Under the pieces are notes generated by a model. It had not been told where the DNA came from. It did no database searches and saw nothing but the letters and a program-made list of their open reading frames with translations. 10,574 nt of DNA from Candidatus Bathyarchaeota archaeon (GTDB taxonomy: Archaea; Thermoproteota; Bathyarchaeia; Bathyarchaeales; Bathyarchaeaceae). Of the stretch, positions 4,655 through 10,574 are shown piece by piece (positions within the stretch are counted from its first letter, which is position 1; each line of letters begins with the position of its first letter). The position numbers and the translations under genes are program-made. The stretch covers positions 15,705 to 26,278 of the forward strand of contig JAOZIC010000074.1 in assembly GCA_026014605.1 (NCBI GenBank), written 5' to 3'.

Positions 4655-6732
4655 GGTTTTTTCCTCCGCTTAGAGTTAACCGAACAGTCGGGATTAAAAC
4701 ATAAATTCCAAGGTTTTCTTCCCTTGAGCCACACAACCACTTGTGGCCACCCACACAATTTACAGACATTTTTTGCGGGTTTGGCGGTTCCACGTTGGGG
4801 AAGAGGAAAAGACGTACTGCACAAACCTTTGAAGTAGTTGCTGCAGCCTACGAACCGCTTTTTGGTTGTTCGCGAATAGATGATTGTTAAGTCACCTGTG
4901 TTACAGTTTGGACATTTTCCCAAAATACGTTGTTGAGTTTGTTCTTTGTTGGTTGCCTTAGTTAAGACCTCGCCGATGTTGGCTTGGTTTTCTTTAAACT
5001 GCTCCAACTGCGGCTTTAGTTGCTCCATAACCTGCGCAAGAACAGTTTCACGTTTCATTTTTCCGTTTTGGATTTGCTCCATTTTTTCTTCTAGTTCTTT
5101 AGTGAGTTGCGCGGAAACCACGTCGGGAGCATACCTGCAAAGAACATCAACTACGTCCAGTCCCAGTTCAGTTACGGTTATCCGCTGGTCTTTGACGTAT
5201 CCGCGGTTGTATAAAGTTTGTATAATGTCTGCGCGGGTAGCTTTTGTTCCTATTCCAAGTTCCTCCATTTGCTTGAGCAGACTACTGGGGTTATAGCGGG
5301 GCGGCGGAGCGGTGAATTTGTCTTCGCGTATGACCTGTTTTAGTTGAATAATGTCACCTTGTTTGATGGGTGGTAAAACTACTTCTTGAGCTCGGACGTA
5401 AGGCTTGTAAAACTTGAGCCAGCCTTCTTCCAGTATTCGTCTTCCCCTCAAAAAGAAAACATAGTCGTTAACGTTTAACCGAACTTTTTGGGTTTCTTTA
5501 AGTGCATCTTCCCCAAAAACAGCCATGAACCGCCTTACAATCAGGTCCCACACACGTTTTTCAGCAGGTCCCAAACGTTTTTCGGGCAACTTGCCAGTTG
5601 GGTATATTGCGGGATGTGCAGGGTCATCTTTAGGGCCTTGTCTTGGTTTTAGTTCAGTTTTTTCTAACAGTTTTGAAGCTAACCGCGTGTATCCGGCTTG
5701 GCGTTTTAGGCTGCTGAGAATTTTTCTGTAACCAATTATTGGCGGAAGTTTTTGGCTGCTGGTTCGGGGGTACGAGATTAATGCATCCAGATAAAGACGC
5801 TGAACAATAGTCAAAGTCCGTCGGGGAGTGTAACCAAACAGGTTGTAGGCTTCTCGTTGTAGTGTGCCCACATCAAAAGGAACGGGGGGCTTTTGGTGAA
5901 CCTGTTTAACGTGTACTTCCACGGCTTCTCCTGTTTTGCCTACACACGCCCGCACAATCTCGTCTGCTTCTGTTTTTGTTTCAATCCGACTTTTTTCATA
6001 GTATGCTTCAACTAACGAACCAAAAACGTCAGCATTAGCACTGATTTCCCAATACGGCGTTGGCACAAAACTTTGAATTTCTTTTTCGCGAGCAGCAAGA
6101 AACTGCAAAGTTGGTCCTTGAACTCTGCCAGTGCTCAAGGTGGAGTATTTACCGCTCCAAAGTTGCGCTGAAAAGGTTAATGCACGTGACAGGTTTATTC
6201 CATAAAGCCAATCTAGTTCATGCCGAGTTTTTCCAGATTCTATAAACGCGAAATCTAAGTGAGGCATAGGCTCTTCGTAGGCTTGTTCAAGCTCGTCTTT
6301 CATCAGCGTTGAAAACTTCATCCTTTTTGCTAAACCCTCTTTGTTACCGCAAGCATATTTCAGTATACAGTAACCAATCAGGCTGCCTTCAACGTCGTAG
6401 TCGCAGGCTGATATGAAGCTGTCAGCGTTTTTGGATAACATCGAAAAAGTCTCCACCCAACTACGAATCGACTGTGCTTTGCGCTCCGCCAGATGACGTG
6501 GAGTCCACTTGAAATCGAAAACAGGATAATAGTTACGTTTTCCTTGTTCCTGAACAATAGTATACAGGTGCCCAAGAGCAGGAACAACAACAAGTTTGCG
6601 GTCACGCTGCGCCACAAAATAGGGTACACCACTGTTCGTAAGAAACTCAGGCTTACCGCGAATGTCTAAAGCGTGAGCTATCCGTTTAGCGGCATCTGGT
6701 TTTTCTGTGACGATTAACGTGTAGGTTTCCAT
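4651..6732 (-). CDS. topA: DNA topoisomerase I (type IA, archaeal)
   Basis: 693 residues, full length for archaeal type IA topoisomerase; it relaxes negatively supercoiled DNA through a 5'-phosphotyrosine intermediate. The TOPRIM domain begins IVTEKPDAAKRI (catalytic-type Glu9) and carries the metal-binding DxDxEG set at D111, D113 and E115. The active-site tyrosine is Y321 in ALISYPRTSS. The GTLQREAYNLFGYTPRRTL region (289-307) and ELGIGTKATRADIIQTL (491-507) are characteristic of the family gate domains. The C-terminus holds two zinc ribbons: C607, C610, C630, C638, then C657, C660, C678, C683. A basic tail (SKRRKKP) ends the protein. ATG 6732 has no good Shine-Dalgarno, but TTTTAAG (6755-6761) is centred about 26 nt upstream, so the transcript is probably leaderless. 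It is the first gene of an operon with the zinc protein and the OST3/6-like protein. Confidence 0.95.
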   Translation of the reverse strand: METYTLIVTEKPDAAKRIAHALDIRGKPEFLTNSGVPYFVAQRDRKLVVVPALGHLYTIVQEQGKRNYYPVFDFKWTPRHLAERKAQSIRSWVETFSMLSKNADSFISACDYDVEGSLIGYCILKYACGNKEGLAKRMKFSTLMKDELEQAYEEPMPHLDFAFIESGKTRHELDWLYGINLSRALTFSAQLWSGKYSTLSTGRVQGPTLQFLAAREKEIQSFVPTPYWEISANADVFGSLVEAYYEKSRIETKTEADEIVRACVGKTGEAVEVHVKQVHQKPPVPFDVGTLQREAYNLFGYTPRRTLTIVQRLYLDALISYPRTSSQKLPPIIGYRKILSSLKRQAGYTRLASKLLEKTELKPRQGPKDDPAHPAIYPTGKLPEKRLGPAEKRVWDLIVRRFMAVFGEDALKETQKVRLNVNDYVFFLRGRRILEEGWLKFYKPYVRAQEVVLPPIKQGDIIQLKQVIREDKFTAPPPRYNPSSLLKQMEELGIGTKATRADIIQTLYNRGYVKDQRITVTELGLDVVDVLCRYAPDVVSAQLTKELEEKMEQIQNGKMKRETVLAQVMEQLKPQLEQFKENQANIGEVLTKATNKEQTQQRILGKCPNCNTGDLTIIYSRTTKKRFVGCSNYFKGLCSTSFPLPQRGTAKPAKNVCKLCGWPQVVVWLKGRKPWNLCFNPDCSVNSKRRKKP
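4663..4667 (-). promoter_or_regulatory. Shine-Dalgarno GGAGG within topA, deciding the GTG start of the zinc protein
   Basis: GGAGG on the minus strand lies 8 nt before GTG 4654 and inside the last codons of topA. It supports a GTG start that overlaps the topA stop codon. Confidence 0.75.
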
Positions 6733-6754
6733 TGTGTACCCATCTCTTCAGGTG

Positions 6755-6761
6755 CTTAAAA
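6755..6761 (-). promoter_or_regulatory. TATA-like box (TTTTAAG) for topA
   Basis: TTTTAAG on the minus strand is centred about 26 nt from the topA ATG, the distance expected for a leaderless archaeal transcript. It is flanked by the small dyad ACTCT-AAA-AGAGT (6761-6773), which could be incidental. Confidence 0.42.
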
Positions 6762-6870
6762 CTCTAAAAGAGTTACTGCAGTCGGTTGCAGTCCACAAAA
6801 TTTTTGATTACACTCCAAAACATCAAAAAAGTTTACCTAAACGGCGACAAAACGGTGCAGTTTGTCGTAA

Positions 6871-6880
6871 TACATAAATA
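6871..6880 (+). promoter_or_regulatory. TATA-like box (TACATAAATA) for the zinc-ribbon gene at 6922
   Basis: TACATAAATA predicts a start near 6902-6906, about 17 nt before TTG 6922. The more upstream TTG at 6898 would lie at or before that start site, which favours the shorter protein. Confidence 0.4.
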
Positions 6881-6921
6881 GCTTGTAACGACTCTTTTTG
6901 TTCTACAACGGCTGTGATACC

Positions 6922-7101
6922 TTGCCTCAACAGGTAATTTGTGAAAAATGTGGTTTTATTCTCTACGAAGGCAACGAACTCAAACCTCCAGATGAGATAA
7001 TTCAAACCCATGACGGAAAATGCCCTAAATGTGGCAAAAAAATATCTTTTGTACCAAAAAAAGTTGAGGTCAAAGCTGCCGAAAGACCAAGAAGACGCTA
7101 A
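6922..7101 (+). CDS. Small zinc-ribbon protein
   Basis: 59 residues from TTG 6922, beginning MPQQVICEKCG. Two CxxC pairs (C7/C10 and C34/C37) form a zinc ribbon around ILYEGNELKPPDEIIQ. The C-terminus is basic (RPRRR). Archaeal genomes commonly encode such tiny zinc ribbons with no known function; nucleic-acid or protein binding is only a guess. An in-frame TTG at 6898 would add eight residues, but these (MFYNGCDT) look unlike the family start and that codon precedes the predicted transcription start. It lies divergent from topA. The gene at 7196 on the same strand has a similar second CxxC followed by FVPK, so the two may be distant paralogs. Confidence 0.72.
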   Translation: MPQQVICEKCGFILYEGNELKPPDEIIQTHDGKCPKCGKKISFVPKKVEVKAAERPRRR

Positions 7102-7154
7102 AACGTCGACTTAATGGGTATTCAGAAAAGCTTGTTTTGACGGAAAAAAATAAG

Positions 7155-7175
7155 TGTGTTAAAGTAGATAACACA
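7155..7175. promoter_or_regulatory. Inverted repeat upstream of the second zinc-ribbon gene, possible operator
   Basis: A perfect 7-bp dyad TGTGTTA (7155-7161) and TAACACA (7169-7175) with a 7-nt spacer sits just downstream of the AT-rich AAAAAAATAAG (7144-7153) and about 20 nt before the ATG. This is where a repressor would block archaeal transcription initiation. No regulator is identified. Confidence 0.3.
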
Positions 7176-7195
7176 ATTCAGTGAAGTGATAAAAC

Positions 7196-7321
7196 ATGGC
7201 AGATTGGGCATGTATGAAATGTGGATATAAATGGACCGATGAAAGCAAAATAGAACCTCGGCAATGTCCCATGTGTGGATGTTGCGTAATTTTCGTTCCA
7301 AAAGTTATCAAACAAAAATAA
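7196..7321 (+). CDS. Tiny rubredoxin-like zinc-ribbon protein
   Basis: 41 residues from ATG 7196 to TAA 7321. It begins MADWACMKCGYKWTDES and continues PRQCPMCGCC. Two CxxC pairs (C6/C9 and C24/C27) have the spacing of a minimal zinc ribbon or rubredoxin-like knuckle; two further cysteines (C29, C30) are unusual. The tail VIFVPKVIKQK is basic. Such small proteins often bind zinc, or iron in true rubredoxins, but this one is too short to be a full rubredoxin. The Cys-X2-Cys-Gly pairs and the ATG shortly after a dyad and AT-rich box argue for a real gene. A hairpin terminator candidate follows 16 nt after the stop. Function is unknown. Confidence 0.68.
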   Translation: MADWACMKCGYKWTDESKIEPRQCPMCGCCVIFVPKVIKQK

Positions 7322-7337
7322 CTCCAAATATACACTC

Positions 7338-7370
7338 GAAGGTGCATTTGCACCTTCAAAACAGTTTTTT
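7338..7370 (+). terminator. Hairpin plus T-tract terminator candidate
   Basis: GAAGGTGC-ATTT-GCACCTTC forms a perfect 8-bp stem with a 4-nt loop (7338-7357). Seven bases later a run of six T follows (7365-7370). It lies 16 nt after the zinc-ribbon stop and well before stt3. The U-tract is the element archaeal polymerase mainly uses, so termination here is plausible, separating the small genes from stt3. Confidence 0.5.
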
Positions 7371-7423
7371 GTATCTAAGCTACCACGGTTTACGTTGGTT
7401 ATTTTATAGGGTTTTGTTAAAAA

Positions 7424-7433
7424 GTTAAAATAT
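7424..7433 (+). promoter_or_regulatory. TATA-like box (GTTAAAATAT) for stt3
   Basis: GTTAAAATAT lies in the AT-rich stretch before stt3 and predicts a start near 7455-7460. The leader would be about 35 nt to ATG 7493, or about 65 nt to GTG 7523. It follows the terminator candidate, consistent with independent transcription. Confidence 0.35.
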
Positions 7434-7492
7434 TTCTTATGCTAAAGAAGTGTGATAACTTGTGAAATACCACAAGAAAGATAAAGGGTTCA

Positions 7493-9760
7493 ATGCTTTC
7501 ATTGACGAGAGAAGGGTTAGCGGTGAAAATTGGCAAACTGTTTAACAAAGAAGGTTCATCAAACGCTTTAACAGCCGTTGGAGCGCTTAGGTCAAAATTA
7601 TCACATTCATCTCTAATGCACATAGCTATTCTAATGCTTATTCTTGTAATAGCAGCAACAATCAGATTACTGCCATTACAATGGGGTGTACAACTATCAG
7701 AATTTGACCCCCACGTTCACTACCGTTTAACCAAATATATGGTAGATAACGGATTTTTCGCTTGGACATCATGGACAGACACCATGAGTTGGTACCCAGG
7801 CGGACAAAATATTGCAGGTGCTATATATCCGGGTCTTGCAGCAAGTGCAGCGTTTCTGTATCAAATAGCTAACGCACTAAATCTTGCTCCGGGGCCAATC
7901 CTTAGCTCAGAACTTTACCACCCATTAACAGCAGACCCAGTTTTCAATTTCTGTGTATTTTTCCCAGTCATTATGGCAACATTCACAGTCTTGGTCATGT
8001 ATTTTGTAGCAAAAGACATTGGCGGGAAAAAGGTCGGTCTGTTTGCAGCGCTATTTCTAGCGTTAAGTTCACCGTTTATTAGCCGTACCAGTCTAGGATT
8101 CTTTGACGACGAATCCGTCGGAATTCTAGGAATTCTCTTATTCGTTTTCTTCTTCTTAAGATCAATCGACCCTGAGAGGTCAACTAAATCGACTTTGGCA
8201 TATTCAGTGGCTGGCGGTTTATCACTTGGTTACCTGTTTGCTTCATGGGGAGCTGCCAGATATCCTCTTGGTGTTACATTGATTTTTGTTTTAGCGATGA
8301 TTGTGTTACGTAGATATTCAACTAAACTGTTGATTTCATACGGCACAACATTTGCTGTTTCACTGCTAATAGCCATAAACGTGCCAAAGCTGGGTGTCGG
8401 CTTTCTAGTAGAGCCCACCGTTTTGGCGGTAGCGGGAATGTTCCTTGTGTTAGGCACAGTAGAGTTCTCGCGGCGAATCGCAGATAGCAAGAACAAAATG
8501 ATGTTTGTGGTCGGATTCCTTGCACTCATTGTAGTTTTGTTCGTTGCCATGTCAGCTCTGGGAGTAGTTGGAGAACTAGGACAAAAATTCATATCAGTCA
8601 TATTTCCAGGTGAACGAATAGGTACAGGAGGAGCACACCAACTTATCCAATCCGTACAAGAACACCAAGCAGCTACCTGGGCATCATTTTACTATGACCT
8701 AGGAATAGGATTCTTCTTCGTACCACTTGGCCTATTTTTCGCAGTGCAAAACCCAACAAACCGCAACATATTCATTACAATCTTTGGTTTAACATCAATC
8801 TACTTCGCAGACTCATTCACACGACTAAGTCTGATAATGGCTCCAGCAGCAAGCATTCTGTGGGCATTAGCACTTGTTCAAGTTGTAAAACCATTCATTA
8901 CAATTCTGCGAGAAGACAATAATAAAGCGCCAAGACGAAAAATGCGTTTCAGGCCACGAGTAGGCAAAGAGTTCAGTGCAGGGTTCATAATCTTACTGTT
9001 TGTGTTGATGTCGGTAACATTTGTTTTGCCCGGCGCAGAGATGGCAGATTCAGGCTCAACAGACTCGAGAGTTATCAACCGTGCAAATTCACCTACAACT
9101 ATTGCAGCGTCAGGTTTGCCGTTCAGAATGCAAATTCCAGACTGGCTAAACATGTTGAACTACATGCGAACCAACTTGGATTCAGATACTGTAGTTGCTT
9201 CGTGGTGGGACTATGGATACTGGATTACTGCAGTTGGCAACAAAACAACGCTTATTGACAACGGAACAACGAATTCTACGCAGATAGGTGTGGTCGGTGC
9301 AATGTTCATGTCAAATGAAACAGAAGCCTTGAAGATGCTTGAGGACTATGATGTGACACACGTTTTGGTGTTCACAACATTTGGAAAAACCTCTTCATCT
9401 AATACAATATACGATTCAGGCTACGGCGATGAAGGAAAATGGAGATGGATGGCACGAATCGCTGAGTTGGATGACATGGAATTCGGAAACCGTACCTTAG
9501 GACAAGACTGGTTTGACACAAACGACGATGGCTCAGTAAGCGACGATGAACTAATAGACAACGAGTTAGGACAAAGCACTGTTCTTTACAAACTTATGCA
9601 CTACGCAAGAGACATGGCAGCTAACGGTGACACAGTGGTTGAACTAGAACACTTCGCAGAAGAATACTTCTCACAGCAACCAGGCGCAATTGGCTGGTAC
9701 ACAACTTCAGACGGATACTTCGGAGAGATGGTAGCACTCTACGAAGTCATCTACGACTGA
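7493..9760 (+). CDS. Oligosaccharyltransferase catalytic subunit, STT3/AglB family
   Basis: 755 residues. It transfers a lipid-linked oligosaccharide to Asn in N-X-S/T sequons outside the membrane. A multi-spanning N-terminal part runs from about residue 41 to 512, followed by a soluble C-terminal domain. Catalytic elements are visible: the first acidic motif in SEFDPHVHYR (D72), the second in GFFDDESVG (D205/D206), the external-loop motif SVQEHQ (387-392), and the sequon-reading WWDYG (571-575) followed by the conserved DNGTTNSTQIG. The C-terminal domain carries a canonical EF-hand-like loop, D675 to E686. Five N-X-S/T sequons lie in residues 583-668, some in the conserved block. ATG 7493 has AAGGG very close (4-nt spacing); GTG 7523, with GAAGGG at 6-nt spacing, would give a protein ten residues shorter. 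The gene converges with the PAC2 gene, 14 nt apart. The OST3/6-like gene about 3 kb away may encode a partner. Confidence 0.95.
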   Translation: MLSLTREGLAVKIGKLFNKEGSSNALTAVGALRSKLSHSSLMHIAILMLILVIAATIRLLPLQWGVQLSEFDPHVHYRLTKYMVDNGFFAWTSWTDTMSWYPGGQNIAGAIYPGLAASAAFLYQIANALNLAPGPILSSELYHPLTADPVFNFCVFFPVIMATFTVLVMYFVAKDIGGKKVGLFAALFLALSSPFISRTSLGFFDDESVGILGILLFVFFFLRSIDPERSTKSTLAYSVAGGLSLGYLFASWGAARYPLGVTLIFVLAMIVLRRYSTKLLISYGTTFAVSLLIAINVPKLGVGFLVEPTVLAVAGMFLVLGTVEFSRRIADSKNKMMFVVGFLALIVVLFVAMSALGVVGELGQKFISVIFPGERIGTGGAHQLIQSVQEHQAATWASFYYDLGIGFFFVPLGLFFAVQNPTNRNIFITIFGLTSIYFADSFTRLSLIMAPAASILWALALVQVVKPFITILREDNNKAPRRKMRFRPRVGKEFSAGFIILLFVLMSVTFVLPGAEMADSGSTDSRVINRANSPTTIAASGLPFRMQIPDWLNMLNYMRTNLDSDTVVASWWDYGYWITAVGNKTTLIDNGTTNSTQIGVVGAMFMSNETEALKMLEDYDVTHVLVFTTFGKTSSSNTIYDSGYGDEGKWRWMARIAELDDMEFGNRTLGQDWFDTNDDGSVSDDELIDNELGQSTVLYKLMHYARDMAANGDTVVELEHFAEEYFSQQPGAIGWYTTSDGYFGEMVALYEVIYD

Positions 9761-9774
9761 GTTCAACAAAAAAA

Positions 9775-10548
9775 TTAAGAAATGTATGTGATGCGCTCTT
9801 CTTCTACGCGGCGCAGTTTTTCCACATACTTTACCCTTCTATTTTCTATGTCCCGCATTCTACCAAGAATCTCTTTAGAGTGCTCGATTTCTTCGTCAAG
9901 CCCTTTCAAATCAACTTTAACATCAAGAAATCCTTGCATAACTTCGATAACACTTTTTGAGGTTTTTGGGTCAGGCAAATAGCCTCTAGTTTCACCCAAA
10001 AGGCAAAGAGCAGTTATTTTCCGGAACTTTGCTAACCCCAAAAGCAAACCCGCGGTGCCAACAATTGGAGTTCCTGCTTCACTGGCGATTGCTCCAGCTT
10101 TCAAGGCTTGCTCAAAAAGATTAGAATCTGCAGATACTGCAACAACGTTTGGTGTGCTTTCAACTTCGTTTCTGTAGCCGCCAATTGTTATTATCGTTTT
10201 CACGTTTTTTTGTGCAGCAAAATCCAGAATCGCGTTTGCTACCTCAAACTGTCCTTCGATGGTTTGAGCTTGGCTGTCGCCAACCAGAAAGATGAAGTCG
10301 TTTGTTCCAGATTCGTTTTTCCATAAATAAAATTCTGCGCGGAGAAGTCTTGCGCCGCCTTTTTTGTCAACAATAACATGGTACGGAAAATGTGGAGAAT
10401 ACAAGGTTGCCAGTTTTTGGGCTTTTAACTCTTTAACAAGATACTGGGCGGCTATGTTTCCTACCATTCCTAAACCAGGAAAGCCTTCTACAAGAATGGG
10501 GTCTTTCAACTCAACGTTTGGCAACTCTTCAATAACTGATGTTTTCAT
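9775..10548 (-). CDS. PAC2-family protein (proteasome assembly chaperone-like, COG2047)
   Basis: 257 residues, typical of the archaeal PAC2 family. It starts with a strand and the glycine-rich turn EGFPGLGMVGNIAAQYLV (21-38). It continues through FIFLVGDSQ, TIITIGGY, GTAGLLLGLA and CLLGETRGYLPDPKTSKSVIEVM, a phosphorylase-like alpha/beta fold. The last 40 residues form a charged helix that is probably a coiled coil. Relatives PbaA/PbaB and eukaryotic PAC2/Pba2 bind 20S proteasome alpha rings; other family members are uncharacterised. Proteasome-docking members usually end in a hydrophobic-Tyr-X motif, but this protein ends ITYIS, with the Tyr third from last, so the motif is not canonical. 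ATG 10548 has AGAGGT (10558-10563) at 9-nt spacing. Family membership is firm; the proteasome role is inferred. Confidence 0.9.
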   Translation of the reverse strand: MKTSVIEELPNVELKDPILVEGFPGLGMVGNIAAQYLVKELKAQKLATLYSPHFPYHVIVDKKGGARLLRAEFYLWKNESGTNDFIFLVGDSQAQTIEGQFEVANAILDFAAQKNVKTIITIGGYRNEVESTPNVVAVSADSNLFEQALKAGAIASEAGTPIVGTAGLLLGLAKFRKITALCLLGETRGYLPDPKTSKSVIEVMQGFLDVKVDLKGLDEEIEHSKEILGRMRDIENRRVKYVEKLRRVEEERITYIS

Positions 10549-10557
10549 TTTGAACTA

Positions 10558-10563
10558 ACCTCT
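10558..10563 (-). promoter_or_regulatory. Shine-Dalgarno AGAGGT of the PAC2-family gene
   Basis: AGAGGT on the minus strand, 9 nt before ATG 10548. It confirms that the complete 5' end of the gene lies in the window; its promoter lies beyond the right edge. Confidence 0.6.
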
Positions 10564-10574
10564 CTGATTGCTCG

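Noticed and set aside
4651..6732. Reverse gyrase
   Set aside because: There is no helicase domain; the protein begins directly with the TOPRIM domain and is only 693 residues.
6776..6791. Inverted repeat CTGCA-GTCGGT-TGCAG between topA and the zinc-ribbon gene
   Set aside because: Only five base pairs, not aligned with any promoter element; likely chance.
8230..8601. Minus-strand open frame of 123 codons inside stt3
   Set aside because: It is antisense to transmembrane-coding sequence, which often leaves long open antisense frames, and the translation has no recognisable motif.
1..10574. Mobile element, CRISPR array or defence island
   Set aside because: No transposase, integrase, Cas or restriction-type gene, no direct-repeat array and no terminal inverted repeats were seen; gene content is housekeeping.

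Overview
This window is archaeal. Nearly every gene is an archaeal information-processing or membrane-biogenesis gene: RadB, CDP-archaeol synthase (CarS), a Clp1/Grc3-type polynucleotide kinase, archaeal topoisomerase I, an STT3/AglB-type oligosaccharyltransferase, a PAC2-family protein and several tiny zinc-ribbon proteins. Moderate GC, frequent TTG/GTG starts, AT-rich TATA-like boxes and short or absent leaders fit this. The gene set suggests a non-halophilic lineage such as Bathyarchaeia or a relative in the TACK group. That placement is an inference from gene content; no rRNA is present. The DNA looks chromosomal, dense and ordinary: no mobile element, CRISPR array, tRNA or rRNA was seen.

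Layout. 1-606 (-): N-terminal 202 codons of a COG2509-type FAD-dependent dehydrogenase, running off the left edge. 747-1112 (-): a small protein resembling eukaryotic proteasome assembly chaperones PAC3/PAC4. 1167-2450 (-): Clp1/Grc3 polynucleotide kinase. 2451-2714: divergent promoter region, possibly with a 24-codon upstream ORF that ends on the kinase start codon. 2715-3979 (+): radB then carS. 4010-6732 (-): a three-gene operon in the order topoisomerase I, small zinc protein, and a three-helix membrane protein resembling the membrane part of the eukaryotic OST3/OST6 subunit. 6922-7321 (+): two tiny zinc-ribbon proteins, followed by a hairpin plus T-tract. 7493-9760 (+): STT3 oligosaccharyltransferase with a canonical EF-hand-like loop in its C-terminal domain. 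9775-10548 (-): PAC2-family protein, convergent with stt3.

Two themes connect the genes. Protein N-glycosylation is represented by STT3 and, about 3 kb away, the OST3/6-like membrane protein without a thioredoxin domain. Proteasome assembly is represented by a PAC3/4-like and a PAC2-like protein at opposite ends of the window. These are the most interesting points. The similarities were recognised by eye from remembered human sequences and need a profile or structure search. The remaining genes (DNA repair, supercoiling, RNA end processing, lipid synthesis) are recognised with high confidence from their motifs.
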